26,270 nucleotides of DNA from Kingella_B sp963529665 (GTDB taxonomy: Bacteria; Pseudomonadota; Gammaproteobacteria; Burkholderiales; Neisseriaceae), in NCBI GenBank assembly GCA_963529665.1, contig CAUSAG010000026.1, forward strand, positions 1-26,270, written 5' to 3'. Shown here in pieces: positions 14,527 to 22,553 of the stretch. Made by a program: the position numbers and the translations under genes. Position 1 is the stretch's first letter. The number at the start of each line of letters is the position of its first letter. The notes beneath the pieces were generated by a model. It was not told the DNA's origin and searched no databases. It was given only the letters and a program-made list of their open reading frames with translations.

Positions 14527-15822
14527 TTAGGCACTCAATGCGTTGAACACATCAAAATATTCGGGAAACGTTTTGCCCACGCATTTGGGGTCGTTGATGA
14601 TAATCGGCACGCCCATTAGCGACACCAGCGAAAAACACATCGCCATGCGGTGATCGTCATAAGTGTCAATGGCGGCGTTGGGCGTGATCTGCGCGGGTGG
14701 TGTGATGTGGATGGCATCAGGCTCTTCCTGCACCGTTGCGCCCAGCTTGCGCAATTCGGTTGCCATTGCGGCGATGCGGTCGGTTTCTTTCACGCGCCAT
14801 GAAGCGATGTTGCGGATGCTGCACGGCGCGCCCGTTGCCAGCGCCACCACCGCCAGCGTCATCGCCGCATCGGGGATGTGGTTGGCATCCAAATCAAACG
14901 GCAGCACGGCTTGCCCCGCCGCGCGGGAAACTTCAATAAAATCGTCGCCCCATTGCACCGTCCCGCCGATTTTTTCCAGTTCGTGCGCAAACGCCACATC
15001 GCCCTGAATCGCGTTGCGCCCCAAGCCTGTTACGCGCACAGGGTAGCCTGAAATCAAGCCCGCCGCCAAAAAATAGCTGGCGCTAGACGCATCGCCTTCC
15101 ACGTTCACCACCTGCGGCGCATGGTAACGCGCGTTTTCAGGCAGCCTGAAAACTTGGTGCGACTGGTTTGCCACGTTTACGCCAAATTGTTTCATTAAAT
15201 TCAACGTAATATCAATATACGGCTTGGAAATCAGCTCGCCATCCACGCGGATTTCAAACGCTTCGCCCGTGAGCGGCAACGCCATCAACAGCGCGGTTAA
15301 AAATTGGCTGGACACATTGCCTTTAATCGGAATCTGGCGCACGTTTTGCGCGGCATATTCGCCGATGTGCAAGGGCGGATAGCCTTCGTTGCCCAGATAA
15401 TCCACGCGCGCGCCCGCAATGCGCAAGGCATCCACCAAATCGCCAATCGGACGCTCGTGCATACGCGGCACGCCGTGCAAATGGTAATCGCCGCCCAAAA
15501 TCGCCAGCGCGGCGGTAAGCGGGCGAAACGCTGTGCCCGCGTTGCCCAAGAATAAATCGGCTTGTTTCACCGCAAACGCGCCGCCTTGCCCCGCAATTTT
15601 CAGGCTGCCTGCAACGGTTGTTTCCAGCGGCACGCCCAAGGCGGCAAGGGCTTCTAGCATGCGGTCGGTGTCGTCTGATTTGAGCAGTGAGCGGATTTCG
15701 CAGGCGTTGTCGGATAGGGCGGCAAGCAGCAGGGTGCGATTGCTGATGCTTTTGGAGCCAGGCAGGGCAACGGTGTTGTGCGCTTTAAGCTGGCGCGGTT
15801 GCAGCGTGATGGATTCGGTCAT
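14527..15822 (-). CDS. aroA: 3-phosphoshikimate 1-carboxyvinyltransferase (EPSP synthase)
   Basis: Joins shikimate-3-phosphate and phosphoenolpyruvate in the shikimate pathway in the cytosol. It is 431 residues long, the usual size. Signature blocks are LPGSKSISNRTLLLAAL at residues 20-36 (Lys and Ser binding shikimate-3-phosphate and PEP), LGNAGTAFRPLTAALA (the PEP-site motif, class I type with G-N-A-G-T-A) and, in the C-terminal half, RVKETDRIAAMATELRKLG. The closing DDHRMAMCFSL block is also present. Together with tyrA this gives two aromatic-pathway genes in the window, but they lie apart and are not one operon. Two DUS copies are inside the coding region (FRLPE and GSLKI). Confidence 0.97.
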   Translation of the reverse strand: MTESITLQPRQLKAHNTVALPGSKSISNRTLLLAALSDNACEIRSLLKSDDTDRMLEALAALGVPLETTVAGSLKIAGQGGAFAVKQADLFLGNAGTAFRPLTAALAILGGDYHLHGVPRMHERPIGDLVDALRIAGARVDYLGNEGYPPLHIGEYAAQNVRQIPIKGNVSSQFLTALLMALPLTGEAFEIRVDGELISKPYIDITLNLMKQFGVNVANQSHQVFRLPENARYHAPQVVNVEGDASSASYFLAAGLISGYPVRVTGLGRNAIQGDVAFAHELEKIGGTVQWGDDFIEVSRAAGQAVLPFDLDANHIPDAAMTLAVVALATGAPCSIRNIASWRVKETDRIAAMATELRKLGATVQEEPDAIHITPPAQITPNAAIDTYDDHRMAMCFSLVSLMGVPIIINDPKCVGKTFPEYFDVFNALSA

Positions 15823-16005
15823 GATGATTGCGCTATGTAAACAAGAAAGGGCGGATTATAAGGGATTCGCCGTTTTCAGGCTGCCTAAACCATGCCGCAT
15901 TGCTTGCGCCCTATGCCATAATCTCCCTAATCGCCCTTTCAGACAGCCTGAAAACGGCAACGGCCATCTGCGCCGCCTGTTTCCCCATCTTCACGATTCA
16001 TCGCC

Positions 16006-16704
16006 ATGACCAAATCCACCCGCCTGCTCAAACTCTTGCATCTCTTGCGCCACCGCAAACACCCTGCCACCGCCGCCGCGCTCGCCGCCGAATTAGGCAT
16101 CAGCCTGCGCACGCTCTATCGCGATATCAACACCCTGCGCGCGCAAGGCGCAGACATTCGCGGCGAAGCAGGCATCGGCTATCAGCTACACCGCGACCAC
16201 AGCCAACTGCCGCCGCTAATGTTCAGCCAAGATGAGCTAGAAGCCATTATCATCGGCATCCGCTGGGCAACTGCCCACACCGAGCCCGCCATCGGGCAAG
16301 CCGCCGAAAACGCGCTCACCAAAATCCGCAGCGTGCTGCCGCCGCATCTGTCGCACACCGCCGCCAATGCCCAGTTTTCCATCGCCCCCGCGCCGCAATA
16401 CAGCGCGCCAGAACGCCACGCCCTTGCCCAAATCCGCCAAGCCCTGCGCGAGCAACGCCGCTTGCTGATTGATTACCTTGACCTAAAAGGCAATCCCAGC
16501 CATCGCCAAATCCAGCCCATCGCGCTGGGCTACTTCCCCGAAGTGCGCCTGCTTGCCGCATGGTGCGAAGAGCGGCAGGATTTTCGCCATTTTCGTTGCG
16601 ACCGCATCCAAAACATTACGCTGGGCGAGCCAAGCCCCACGCCGCATGATTTATTGCTGCACCAATGGCAGCAACGTGAAAAAGCCCGCACGCCAGATTA
16701 TTGA
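16006..16704 (+). CDS. YafY-type transcriptional regulator (HTH + WYL domain)
   Basis: A 232-residue DNA-binding regulator. An N-terminal winged helix (residues 1-62) has the typical LLRHRKHPATAAALAAELGI and SLRTLYRDINTLR recognition region. A WYL domain follows (about residues 145-210), with LIDYLDLKGNPSHRQIQPIAL, where the family motif W-Y-L reads D-Y-L, and a GYFPEVRLLAAWCEERQDFRHFR strand set. WYL domains sense ligands such as nucleic acids or nucleotides and are common regulators in defence islands, although many are ordinary metabolic regulators. The neighbour 115 bp downstream, in the same direction, is an EVE-domain gene, separated by a DUS hairpin. The target is not known. Confidence 0.88.
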   Translation: MTKSTRLLKLLHLLRHRKHPATAAALAAELGISLRTLYRDINTLRAQGADIRGEAGIGYQLHRDHSQLPPLMFSQDELEAIIIGIRWATAHTEPAIGQAAENALTKIRSVLPPHLSHTAANAQFSIAPAPQYSAPERHALAQIRQALREQRRLLIDYLDLKGNPSHRQIQPIALGYFPEVRLLAAWCEERQDFRHFRCDRIQNITLGEPSPTPHDLLLHQWQQREKARTPDY

Positions 16705-16742
16705 CACAAACTGACGCCGCTCGCGTGTATGATGCCAATCCA

Positions 16743-16784
16743 TTTTCAGGCTGCCTTTACGAATGCCCAGAGGCAGCCTGAAAA
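16743..16784. terminator. DUS inverted pair between the WYL and EVE genes
   Basis: TTTTCAGGCTGCCTTT pairs with AGGCAGCCTGAAAA over a loop of about 13 nt. It follows the WYL gene by about 40 bp and would separate its transcript from the EVE gene. Confidence 0.75.
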
Positions 16785-16819
16785 CCATCCCACCCCATCC
16801 CCCAACCACAGGAGCAAAC

Positions 16820-17272
16820 ATGAAATACTGGATAGGCACCGTTTCCCAACAACACGTTTTACGCGGCGTGGCAGGTGGGTTTTGCCAAGTCTGCCACGGT
16901 AAAGCTGCCCCGCTCAACCGCATGAAACGCGGCGACTGGCTGCTGTATTACAGCCCAAAAATCCGTTTGGACGGCAACGAAAAGCTGCAAGCCTTTACCG
17001 CCTTCGGGCAAATTCTGGATGACCAAGCCTACCCGTTTCAGATGAGCGCAACCTTTATCCCCTATCGCCGCAATGTGGCGTATGCCCCAATCGTGCGCTA
17101 TTGCCCGCTAGACATTGTCCGCCAACATAGTGAATGGAAACACTATGCCAGCCTGCTGCGCTATGGGCATTTTCAGATTTCCACCGATTTTTTTAACTGG
17201 ATTACAAGCTATATGCAGCGGCAGCCTGAAAACGCCTCCGCGCCCAATCCACAGCAAGCCAGTTTGTTTTAG
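16820..17272 (+). CDS. EVE-domain protein (UPF0310 type)
   Basis: The ATG at 16820 gives 150 residues with an AGGAG Shine-Dalgarno. The whole protein is one PUA-like EVE domain: KYWIGTVSQQHVLRGVAGGF, then FCQVCHGKAAPLNRMKRGDW, LLYYSPKIRL, LQAFTAFGQI and a late FRxGHFxI-type line (RYGHFQISTDFF). EVE domains are thought to bind modified bases in DNA or RNA, and fusions occur in restriction and other defence systems. A standalone UPF0310 protein like this has no proven role, so base recognition is inferred from the family. A DUS within the last 20 codons encodes RQPEN. Confidence 0.88.
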   Translation: MKYWIGTVSQQHVLRGVAGGFCQVCHGKAAPLNRMKRGDWLLYYSPKIRLDGNEKLQAFTAFGQILDDQAYPFQMSATFIPYRRNVAYAPIVRYCPLDIVRQHSEWKHYASLLRYGHFQISTDFFNWITSYMQRQPENASAPNPQQASLF

Positions 17273-17287
17273 TTGTGCCAAACTGTG

Positions 17288-17330
17288 TTTCAGGCTGCCG
17301 TTGGAGTTTGCCAAAGGCAGCCTGAAACCT
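17288..17330. repeat. DUS hairpin, left copy flanking the BIME-like element
   Basis: TTTCAGGCTGCCGTTGGAG and the arm GGCAGCCTGAAA enclose a GTTTGCCAAA-type loop. It is a near-identical direct duplicate of 17443-17483, including the loop, and probably also ends the EVE-gene transcript. Confidence 0.8.
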
Positions 17331-17348
17331 TTGCAAAACCTGCAACCG

Positions 17349-17436
17349 ATGGAGCGTTGGCGGCTCGCCGACATTTTGGCAAATCAGTAATACTATGTTT
17401 AATAAGCTATTTGGCGACGAGCCGTCGCCGCTCCAT
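17349..17436. repeat. BIME-like palindromic element, copy B
   Basis: The 88-bp element runs from ATGGAGCG to CGCTCCAT. In inverted orientation its arms match copy A at 11917-12006: the right arm, read on the minus strand, is ATGGAGCGGCGACGG and then CTCGTCGCCAAAT. The centre (AATCAGTAATACTATG) is unrelated to that of copy A, so only the structured arms are conserved. Confidence 0.75.
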
Positions 17437-17442
17437 GTTAGA

Positions 17443-17483
17443 TTTCAGGCTGCCGTTGGAGTTTGTCAAAGGCAGCCTGAAAA
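17443..17483. repeat. DUS hairpin, right copy flanking the BIME-like element
   Basis: Same hairpin as 17288-17330 with a single visible change in the loop (TTTGCC against TTTGTC). The pair frames the palindromic element at 17349-17436. Confidence 0.8.
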
Positions 17484-17505
17484 CCATCCCACTCCCATAA
17501 CCCGC

Positions 17506-17511
17506 TATAAT
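17506..17511 (+). promoter_or_regulatory. Candidate -10 box for murB
   Basis: TATAAT lies 33 bp before the murB start and has no convincing -35 box. It is comparable to the -10 box before rbfA, which likewise sits just after a DUS. Confidence 0.35.
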
Positions 17512-17543
17512 GCGCCCTTTTTATTTCAGGCAGCCTGAAAACC

Positions 17544-18575
17544 ATGTTCACCCTCCACCACAACCACCCCCTGATTAACTGCACCACCTTCGCCCTGCCC
17601 GCCACCGCCGCGCATTACATTGAGCTCACCGACAGCGCCGACCTGCCCGCTCTGTGCCAACTGCCCGAATACGACCGCCAAACCGTTTGCTGGCTCGGCG
17701 GCGGCAGCAACACCCTGTTCACACGCGACTATCCCGCGCTGGTGGTACACATCGCCACGCGCGGCATCCGCGAAACCCATCGCGCGAACGGCAGCGTGCA
17801 CATTGAAGCGCAAGCAGGCGAAACACTGCACGACTTTATCCAACACACCCTCGCGCTCGGATTAAGCGGGCTGGAAAACCTGAGCCTGATCCCAGGCACA
17901 GTCGGCGCTTGCCCCGTGCAAAACGTTGGCGCGTATGGCGTGGAAGTGAAAGACCGCATCGTTAGCGTGCAATGCTTTGATTTGCAAACACAAAACTTCA
18001 TCACGCTCAGCAACGCCGAATGCCAGTTCGGCTACCGCGAAAGCCTGTTTAAGCAACAAGGCAAACGCCGCTACGTCATCACCGCCGTAACCTTCGCCCT
18101 AGACGAAACCTTCACGCCCAAAATCCAATACGGCGACGTCGCCGCCCTGCTTGCCGAACAACACGGCGAGCGAGCGCCGACCGCGCAAGAAGTCGCCCAA
18201 GCCATCATCCAAATCCGCCGCAGCAAATTACCCGAGCCATCCGAGCTGGGCAACGCAGGCAGTTTCTACAAAAACCCCATCGTTTCCGCCGAACACGCCG
18301 CGCAAATTAAGCAACAATATCCCGCCATGCCCAGCTATCCGCAAGCAGATGGCAGCCTGAAACTCGCCGCAGGTTGGTTGATTGACCAATGCGGTTTGAA
18401 AGGCAAACAAATCGGCGGCGCAGCGGTGCACGACAAGCAAGCCCTTGTGTTGGTCAACAAAAACCACGCCAGCGCGCAGGATGTGCAAGATTTGTCAGAT
18501 TTTGTCTGCCAAGCGGTGTGGGAAAAATTCCACATCCAATTAGAGCCCGAGCCGAACCTTGAACCGCATTGGTGA
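17544..18575 (+). CDS. murB: UDP-N-acetylenolpyruvoylglucosamine reductase
   Basis: FAD enzyme that uses NADPH to make UDP-N-acetylmuramate for peptidoglycan. It has 343 residues, the length of the type I (E. coli-like) enzyme. The N-terminal FAD domain shows WLGGGSNTLFTRDYPA. The family core PGTVGACPVQNVGAYGVEV follows near residues 115-135, then QFGYRESLFK. The C-terminal substrate domain contains AGSFYKNP with the catalytic Ser, AAGWLIDQCGLKGKQIGGAAVH, and the closing PEPNLEPHW with the catalytic Glu. A DUS lies 4 nt upstream of the ATG, in the place of a Shine-Dalgarno. Confidence 0.96.
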   Translation: MFTLHHNHPLINCTTFALPATAAHYIELTDSADLPALCQLPEYDRQTVCWLGGGSNTLFTRDYPALVVHIATRGIRETHRANGSVHIEAQAGETLHDFIQHTLALGLSGLENLSLIPGTVGACPVQNVGAYGVEVKDRIVSVQCFDLQTQNFITLSNAECQFGYRESLFKQQGKRRYVITAVTFALDETFTPKIQYGDVAALLAEQHGERAPTAQEVAQAIIQIRRSKLPEPSELGNAGSFYKNPIVSAEHAAQIKQQYPAMPSYPQADGSLKLAAGWLIDQCGLKGKQIGGAAVHDKQALVLVNKNHASAQDVQDLSDFVCQAVWEKFHIQLEPEPNLEPHW

Positions 18576-18593
18576 ACCGCATTGGGATTGATG

Positions 18594-18679
18594 CGGCAGC
18601 CTGAAAACCCGCGCCGCTCGTTGCCAAGAAGCCAAAACGTTTCGCATTGCGTTTTGGCTTCGCGTTTTCAGGCTGCCTA
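18594..18679 (+). terminator. Nested hairpin after murB
   Basis: The outer arms are DUS copies (GGCAGCCTGAAAAC and GTTTTCAGGCTGCC). The inner arms are AAGCCAAAACG and CGTTTTGGCTT. Both pairings can form together as a long stem-loop between murB and the TetR gene. Confidence 0.75.
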
Positions 18680-18735
18680 AAATCTTATACAATCGCGCTA
18701 TTTTCTTTTCCAAACAAAATATTAGCGAGCGCCAC

Positions 18736-19395
18736 ATGAGCAAAGAACCCCGCACCAATACCTACAACAAAATCATCGACGCCAGCCTGATGCTGTTTAA
18801 CGAACACGGCGAGCGCAACATCAGCACCAATCATATTTCCAGCCATCTCAACATCAGCCCTGGCAATCTTTATTACCACTTTGCCAACAAAGACGAAATC
18901 ATCGTGCAAATTTTCAAGCGCTATCGCCAAGAGCTGCTGGATTATCTGGGCAAAACCGAGCTGCCCGATGGCATTGAAGGCACCATGGTTTACATGAAAG
19001 GGCTGTATAACATTTTGTGGAATTACCGCTTTTTGTTTAGCGATGTGAACGCGCTGTTGAACCGCAGCAAAACGCTGCTGGGCGAGCATAACCAATTCAC
19101 GCAAAACCAATTTGCCCCGCTGGCAACCAAACTTTTCGGCATGCTGCGCGACAAAGGGCTGATTAAAATTGACGACCGCGGCGTGAAAGATTTAACCGTA
19201 AATATGTGGCTGGTGGGCAAATATTGGTTTGACTTTGACGGCTCAATCAACGGACGCGATTCGCTGCGTGCCGAAGAGGTGAAAGCGCGCGGCGTGTATC
19301 GCACATTGAGCCTGCTGCGCCCGCATATTGAGCCCAGCCTTGTTGCCGAGTTTGATGCGCTGATGGATAGATTGGTGGGCGATGAAGCGGCGTGA
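18736..19395 (+). CDS. TetR-family transcriptional regulator
   Basis: 219 residues. The N-terminal helix-turn-helix domain (about residues 8-55) has the family pattern: IIDASLMLFNEHGERNISTNHI, then HLNISPGNLYYHFANKDEIIVQIF with the recognition helix PGNLYYHF. The C-terminal part (residues 60-219) is helical, as expected for the ligand and dimer domain, with no recognised ligand motif. It stands alone with its own upstream region and no divergent target gene: the neighbour upstream is murB and downstream lies a terminator plus a decayed exoprotein. The target is unknown. Confidence 0.88.
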   Translation: MSKEPRTNTYNKIIDASLMLFNEHGERNISTNHISSHLNISPGNLYYHFANKDEIIVQIFKRYRQELLDYLGKTELPDGIEGTMVYMKGLYNILWNYRFLFSDVNALLNRSKTLLGEHNQFTQNQFAPLATKLFGMLRDKGLIKIDDRGVKDLTVNMWLVGKYWFDFDGSINGRDSLRAEEVKARGVYRTLSLLRPHIEPSLVAEFDALMDRLVGDEAA

Positions 19396-19424
19396 TGTGG
19401 TGTTGCCAAGCGCAGAATGAAGCA

Positions 19425-19467
19425 AAGGCAGCCTGAAAAGCGGGATTTGGTTTTTCAGGCTGCCTTT
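19425..19467 (+). terminator. DUS inverted pair after the TetR gene
   Basis: AAAGGCAGCCTGAAAA and TTTTTCAGGCTGCCTTT with the loop GCGGGATTTGG, 30 bp after the stop codon. It is a strong intrinsic terminator. Confidence 0.85.
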
Positions 19468-19534
19468 GTGTGTGGAGATTGCGTATTTATGCCCGATTTT
19501 TGTGAATGTGTAGTTACACACACATTTTGTCACT

Positions 19535-19582
19535 ATTTTGCAGCAGTTTTGTCATTGCGCAATGACAAAACTGCTGCAAAAT
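19535..19582. repeat. Perfect 48-bp palindrome
   Basis: ATTTTGCAGCAGTTTTGTC followed by ATTGC is met by its exact complement with no loop; the centre lies between 19558 and 19559. Flanks on both sides also resemble each other in inverted form (ACACATTTT against AACACATTC). It abuts the stop codon that ends the exoprotein relic on the minus strand. The region 19468-19534 shows nothing else that I can support. Confidence 0.9.
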
Positions 19583-20910
19583 CATAGAATGTGTTGTTTG
19601 CAAATTTCATCACCACATTCATGATGTACCTCATTGATTTCAATCAGTTGTTTTGATGTCAGATAATTATTCTCCACAGCATTACTGTGCATTCAGGCTG
19701 CCTTGTGTGGCATTCTTGTTGCTATTGCCAATCGCTGCGCCCGTTGTCGCTCCGAGAAGGTTTGTTATTGCGCTTACGGTTTCTTTCTGTTCCGCCGTCA
19801 ATGCGCTACGGTCTATTTCTCCATACAGCCAGTTGCTGATTACTGGCACAGCTGCTTCCGCACCGCCTGCGCTAATGGCTACTGTTAGGGCATTATTGTC
19901 TCCTGCCGCTGCAACCGCTGCACTCAATACCGCATGAGCTAAGATATGGGCAGATGGGCTTTCGGTATTTTTACTTTTGAAGTATTGCCCAATCTTATAG
20001 GAGATCATGGGCGAAGCAGTTGCCGCTGCAATAGCTGCCGCGCTTTGTGTCGGTGTGATTAATTCTGCGGCTATGCTGTTGAGTAGCACTTGTCCGCACT
20101 GCCAGTTGGCAACGCTGTGACCAACGCCGTTCCTATCCATTGCAGGATGGAGAGTGCGGCTGCCTGGGGCATTGAGGGATTCTTACCCTAATGTCCTGCC
20201 GCTGACGGCAATCTCGGTATCCACCCACAGGCTTTCGCCTTGATAGGCGCTGTGGTTATGCAGTTCGCTGAATGTGAGCGTGTCGGTACTGAATCGGTTT
20301 TTGCAGTTGTCTTCTACACTTGGCGTACTGGTGATAAGGTCGCCTTTAAGGTCTGTATGTGCGCCGGCATAGATGCCGCTTTGTTCGGTAACGGCTTCAT
20401 GCTCGGCCCTGATGTTGCTTTGGCCGTAATTACCGTTGATACTTGCGCCGTAGCCTGCGGTTATCTGCAGGCTGCCGTTTTGCTGTTTGCCATGGTAGGC
20501 GGCGGTGTCTTACACACGTTCTATGTTGAGGTTTCGGCTGTCCGCCCGGATGCCTTTGCCGATCACTTGCGCACCTCTGAGTGAGGTGTCGCCGCCGTTT
20601 CGGATGATGGTTTGGCTGCCCTTGTCGCCAATATGGATATGCCGGCGGGTGTGGCTTTCGTCATCGCCACAGCTTTGCCAATATTGCCGCCAACACTAAT
20701 GCCTAAGTTTGCACTATTGCCCAACTGCGCGACAGCCCTGCACCGGAAGCCTGCAGTAGGTTTTACCGCCGGCATGAATGCTGCTGTTGCTAAGGTAGTC
20801 ACTAAAGCGCGGATCGGTTTCCACAACGGGCGGTCGGGAATGATGAACAGGAGGAGTAATGAAGGAGGTGAGACAAGGCAGTTTATGAGGAACTTTGTCA
20901 TCGTGTCCAC
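19582..20910 (-). pseudogene. 3' relic of an FhaB/HrpA/CdiA-type exoprotein (toxin domain missing)
   Basis: Large filamentous haemagglutinin-like proteins are exported by a TpsB partner and carry a C-terminal toxin. Reading from 20910 downward, three frames are needed: PDRPVVETDPRFSDYL in one, SANLGISVGGNIGK in a second, and IHIGDKGSQTIIRNGGDT then SLRGAQVIGKGIRADSRNLNIERV in a third. The third frame hits a TAA at 20510-20512 where Gln is expected, then continues DTAAYHGKQQNGS and AVTEQSGIYAG. A further frame (20140-19682) is the pretoxin region (AAAIAAATASPMISYKIGQYF; AHAVLSAAVAAAGDNNAL; GGAEAAVPVISNWLYGE). One extra T moves the VENN motif (19666-19677) out of frame. After VENN, YLTSKQLIEINEV and ECGDEICKQ follow and the gene stops at the palindrome. 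No toxin, no TpsB. Confidence 0.85.
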
Positions 20911-20919
20911 ATGAATTTA

Positions 20920-20950
20920 CATTTAAATTAATTCGCACTTAATTTAAATG
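20920..20950. repeat. AT-rich perfect inverted repeat
   Basis: CATTTAAATTAA and TTAATTTAAATG flank a 7-nt loop (TTCGCAC), followed by another partial copy (TTTAATTTAAAG near 20967). It lies between the exoprotein relic and the terminator of the tolC-like gene. It may be a terminator or an insertion scar. Confidence 0.7.
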
Positions 20951-21011
20951 TGTTTTTAACTGTGCTTTAATTTAAAGGCAATGAGAATGTGAAAGTATCG
21001 GACCAATCCCA

Positions 21012-21049
21012 AAGCAGCCTGCACTTTCGAAACGGGGTGCAGGCTGCTC
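21012..21049. terminator. Inverted pair of the second DUS dialect, after the tolC-like gene
   Basis: A perfect AAGCAGCCTGCA pairs with TGCAGGCTGCT around the loop CTTTCGAAACGGGG. It lies about 30 bp after the tolC-like stop codon. The dialect differs from the AGGCAGCCTGAA found in the rest of the window. Confidence 0.8.
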
Positions 21050-21080
21050 TTTGGGGATTTCATAACCGTTTCAGTCTGCC

Positions 21081-22391
21081 TTATTCCGCAAATACCGTTT
21101 CCAACCCCAACCCGCTTTCTTTCACCAAGCGCAAATAAGCCAGCATGAATTTATACCGTGCCTGAGCCAGTTTCTGTTCTGCTTGGGCGACTTCCTGCCG
21201 TGCCCGTATTACTTCCAGCCGGTTGCGAATGCCGTATTGTTGGCCGGTTTCGGTCGATTTCAGTTTCAAACGGCTGCTTTCCAAAACCCGTTCTTGCGCC
21301 ATGATTTGGTAACGCGCCGCACCGCTTTCGGTGTAAGCCTGGCGCACGGCGAGTTTGATGTGCCGCTCGGTTGCGGTCAGCTGGGCGCTGGCGGCTCCGT
21401 ATTGTGCTTCGGCTTCATGGATTTTGCCCGACAATTCTCCGCCGGTATAAAGCGGCATATTCAGCTGTACGCCGATGCTCATCCCTTTGCCCCGATAGTG
21501 GTAGTCATTATTCTGCGCAGATGAAGTGTAGAGATTATTCTGATAGCCGACATGGGCGGAAACGGTGGGATAGCGGCTGTTCTGTGCCGCCCGAAGTGCC
21601 TGTCCGCTGCCTTGCAGGGCAAGCTGCTGCATCCGGTATTCATGATTGTTGGATAAGGCAATGCGCTGCCATTCATCCAGACTGTAACGTTCCAGCTTGG
21701 GCAGATAGCGGGCCAACAGGTTGGCGGTATCGATGGCCTCGATTTGTTTGCTGTCCAGACCGGTGTAGTCGTTCAGCTGGTTTTCATAGGTTTGTTTCTC
21801 GGCCAATACGGCGATTTCTTGGGCCAGGGCATTGTTGTAACCGGCTTTGGCTTCGTGAATATCCAGCGCGGTGGCAGCCCCTTTATTGAATAAAGCCTGC
21901 GCCTGCCTTACCTGCTGGGCATAAGCCTCTTTTTCCGCCGCATGGGCGGCAACGGTGTCCCGGCTGAGTAAAACGTTGAAATAACTTTCGGCGACTTTCA
22001 ATAGCAATTCTTCGCGTGCCGCATCGAAACGCTGTTCTGCAGCCTGCGTATCGAACCTGCTTTGGCGGTATTGTGCAAATTTGGCAGCGTCAAATAAGGT
22101 TTGCCCCACCTGCACGCTCCATCCTTGTGTTTCGCGGGTGGAAGAAATCGATGGCGGCTGGCGCTGGTAGCTGGCATTGGCGGATACATGGGGAAGGAAT
22201 GCGGCCTTGGCCTGTTGTTGCCGTGCGCGCACTGCATCACGCTGGTAATGGGACGCTTGAAAATCAGCCGAATGTTGCTGCGCCGCCCGCCATGCTTCAG
22301 GCAGCGTAAAAGCCGAAACGGATGGGGAAAGGGATAGGGGCAAGGTAAAAATCGAAACGGGTAGGATATATTTGGAAAAATAGGATTTCAT
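21081..22391 (-). CDS. TolC-family outer-membrane export channel
   Basis: Outer-membrane trimer that forms the exit duct of a type I secretion or efflux system. The ATG at 22391 gives 436 residues, typical for TolC. A signal peptide (about residues 1-27, ending SVSA) precedes FTLPEAWRAAQQHSADFQA, the usual first helix of the outer membrane efflux domain. Two homologous halves follow, with repeats of the type AxxxxxPxVSAxxxYQ: KAAFLPHVSANASYQRQ in the first half and SRYPTVSAHVGYQNNLY in the second. The VGQTLFDAAKFAQY and LNMPLYTGGELSGKI lines are the strand regions. It follows hlyD on the same strand, with a 162-bp gap containing a hybrid DUS. The pairing suggests a role in RTX protein export. 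Confidence 0.92.
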   Translation of the reverse strand: MKSYFSKYILPVSIFTLPLSLSPSVSAFTLPEAWRAAQQHSADFQASHYQRDAVRARQQQAKAAFLPHVSANASYQRQPPSISSTRETQGWSVQVGQTLFDAAKFAQYRQSRFDTQAAEQRFDAAREELLLKVAESYFNVLLSRDTVAAHAAEKEAYAQQVRQAQALFNKGAATALDIHEAKAGYNNALAQEIAVLAEKQTYENQLNDYTGLDSKQIEAIDTANLLARYLPKLERYSLDEWQRIALSNNHEYRMQQLALQGSGQALRAAQNSRYPTVSAHVGYQNNLYTSSAQNNDYHYRGKGMSIGVQLNMPLYTGGELSGKIHEAEAQYGAASAQLTATERHIKLAVRQAYTESGAARYQIMAQERVLESSRLKLKSTETGQQYGIRNRLEVIRARQEVAQAEQKLAQARYKFMLAYLRLVKESGLGLETVFAE

Positions 22392-22553
22392 AGCCGAAAA
22401 TAGTTCATGTGGCAAATAGGGCGTCAGTGTCAGGCAAACGGAAATACCGTAATCTTGCATTATCATTATATTGGGCAATGCCATCCGGGCAATGGTTTCA
22501 GGCAGCCTGCATGCCCGAACCGGCGGATAACAAATACCCGGTGCGGCATCCGC

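Noticed and set aside
2800..19470. Many evenly looking short repeats that could suggest a CRISPR array
   Set aside because: The repeats are 12-mers in both orientations at irregular distances, inside and between genes. They are uptake sequences.
20240..20584. A 114-codon plus-strand frame
   Set aside because: Antisense to the exoprotein relic, whose translation is clearly HrpA-like.
20563..20910. A separate 115-residue protein starting MDTMTKFL
   Set aside because: Its second half is HrpA-like sequence and its first half is another frame of the same relic, so it is a chimera of frames in a pseudogene.
20920..20970. A Correia element
   Set aside because: The AT-rich repeat contains TTTAAATTTA-like words but lacks the TATAGTGGATTAA ends and the GC-rich core.
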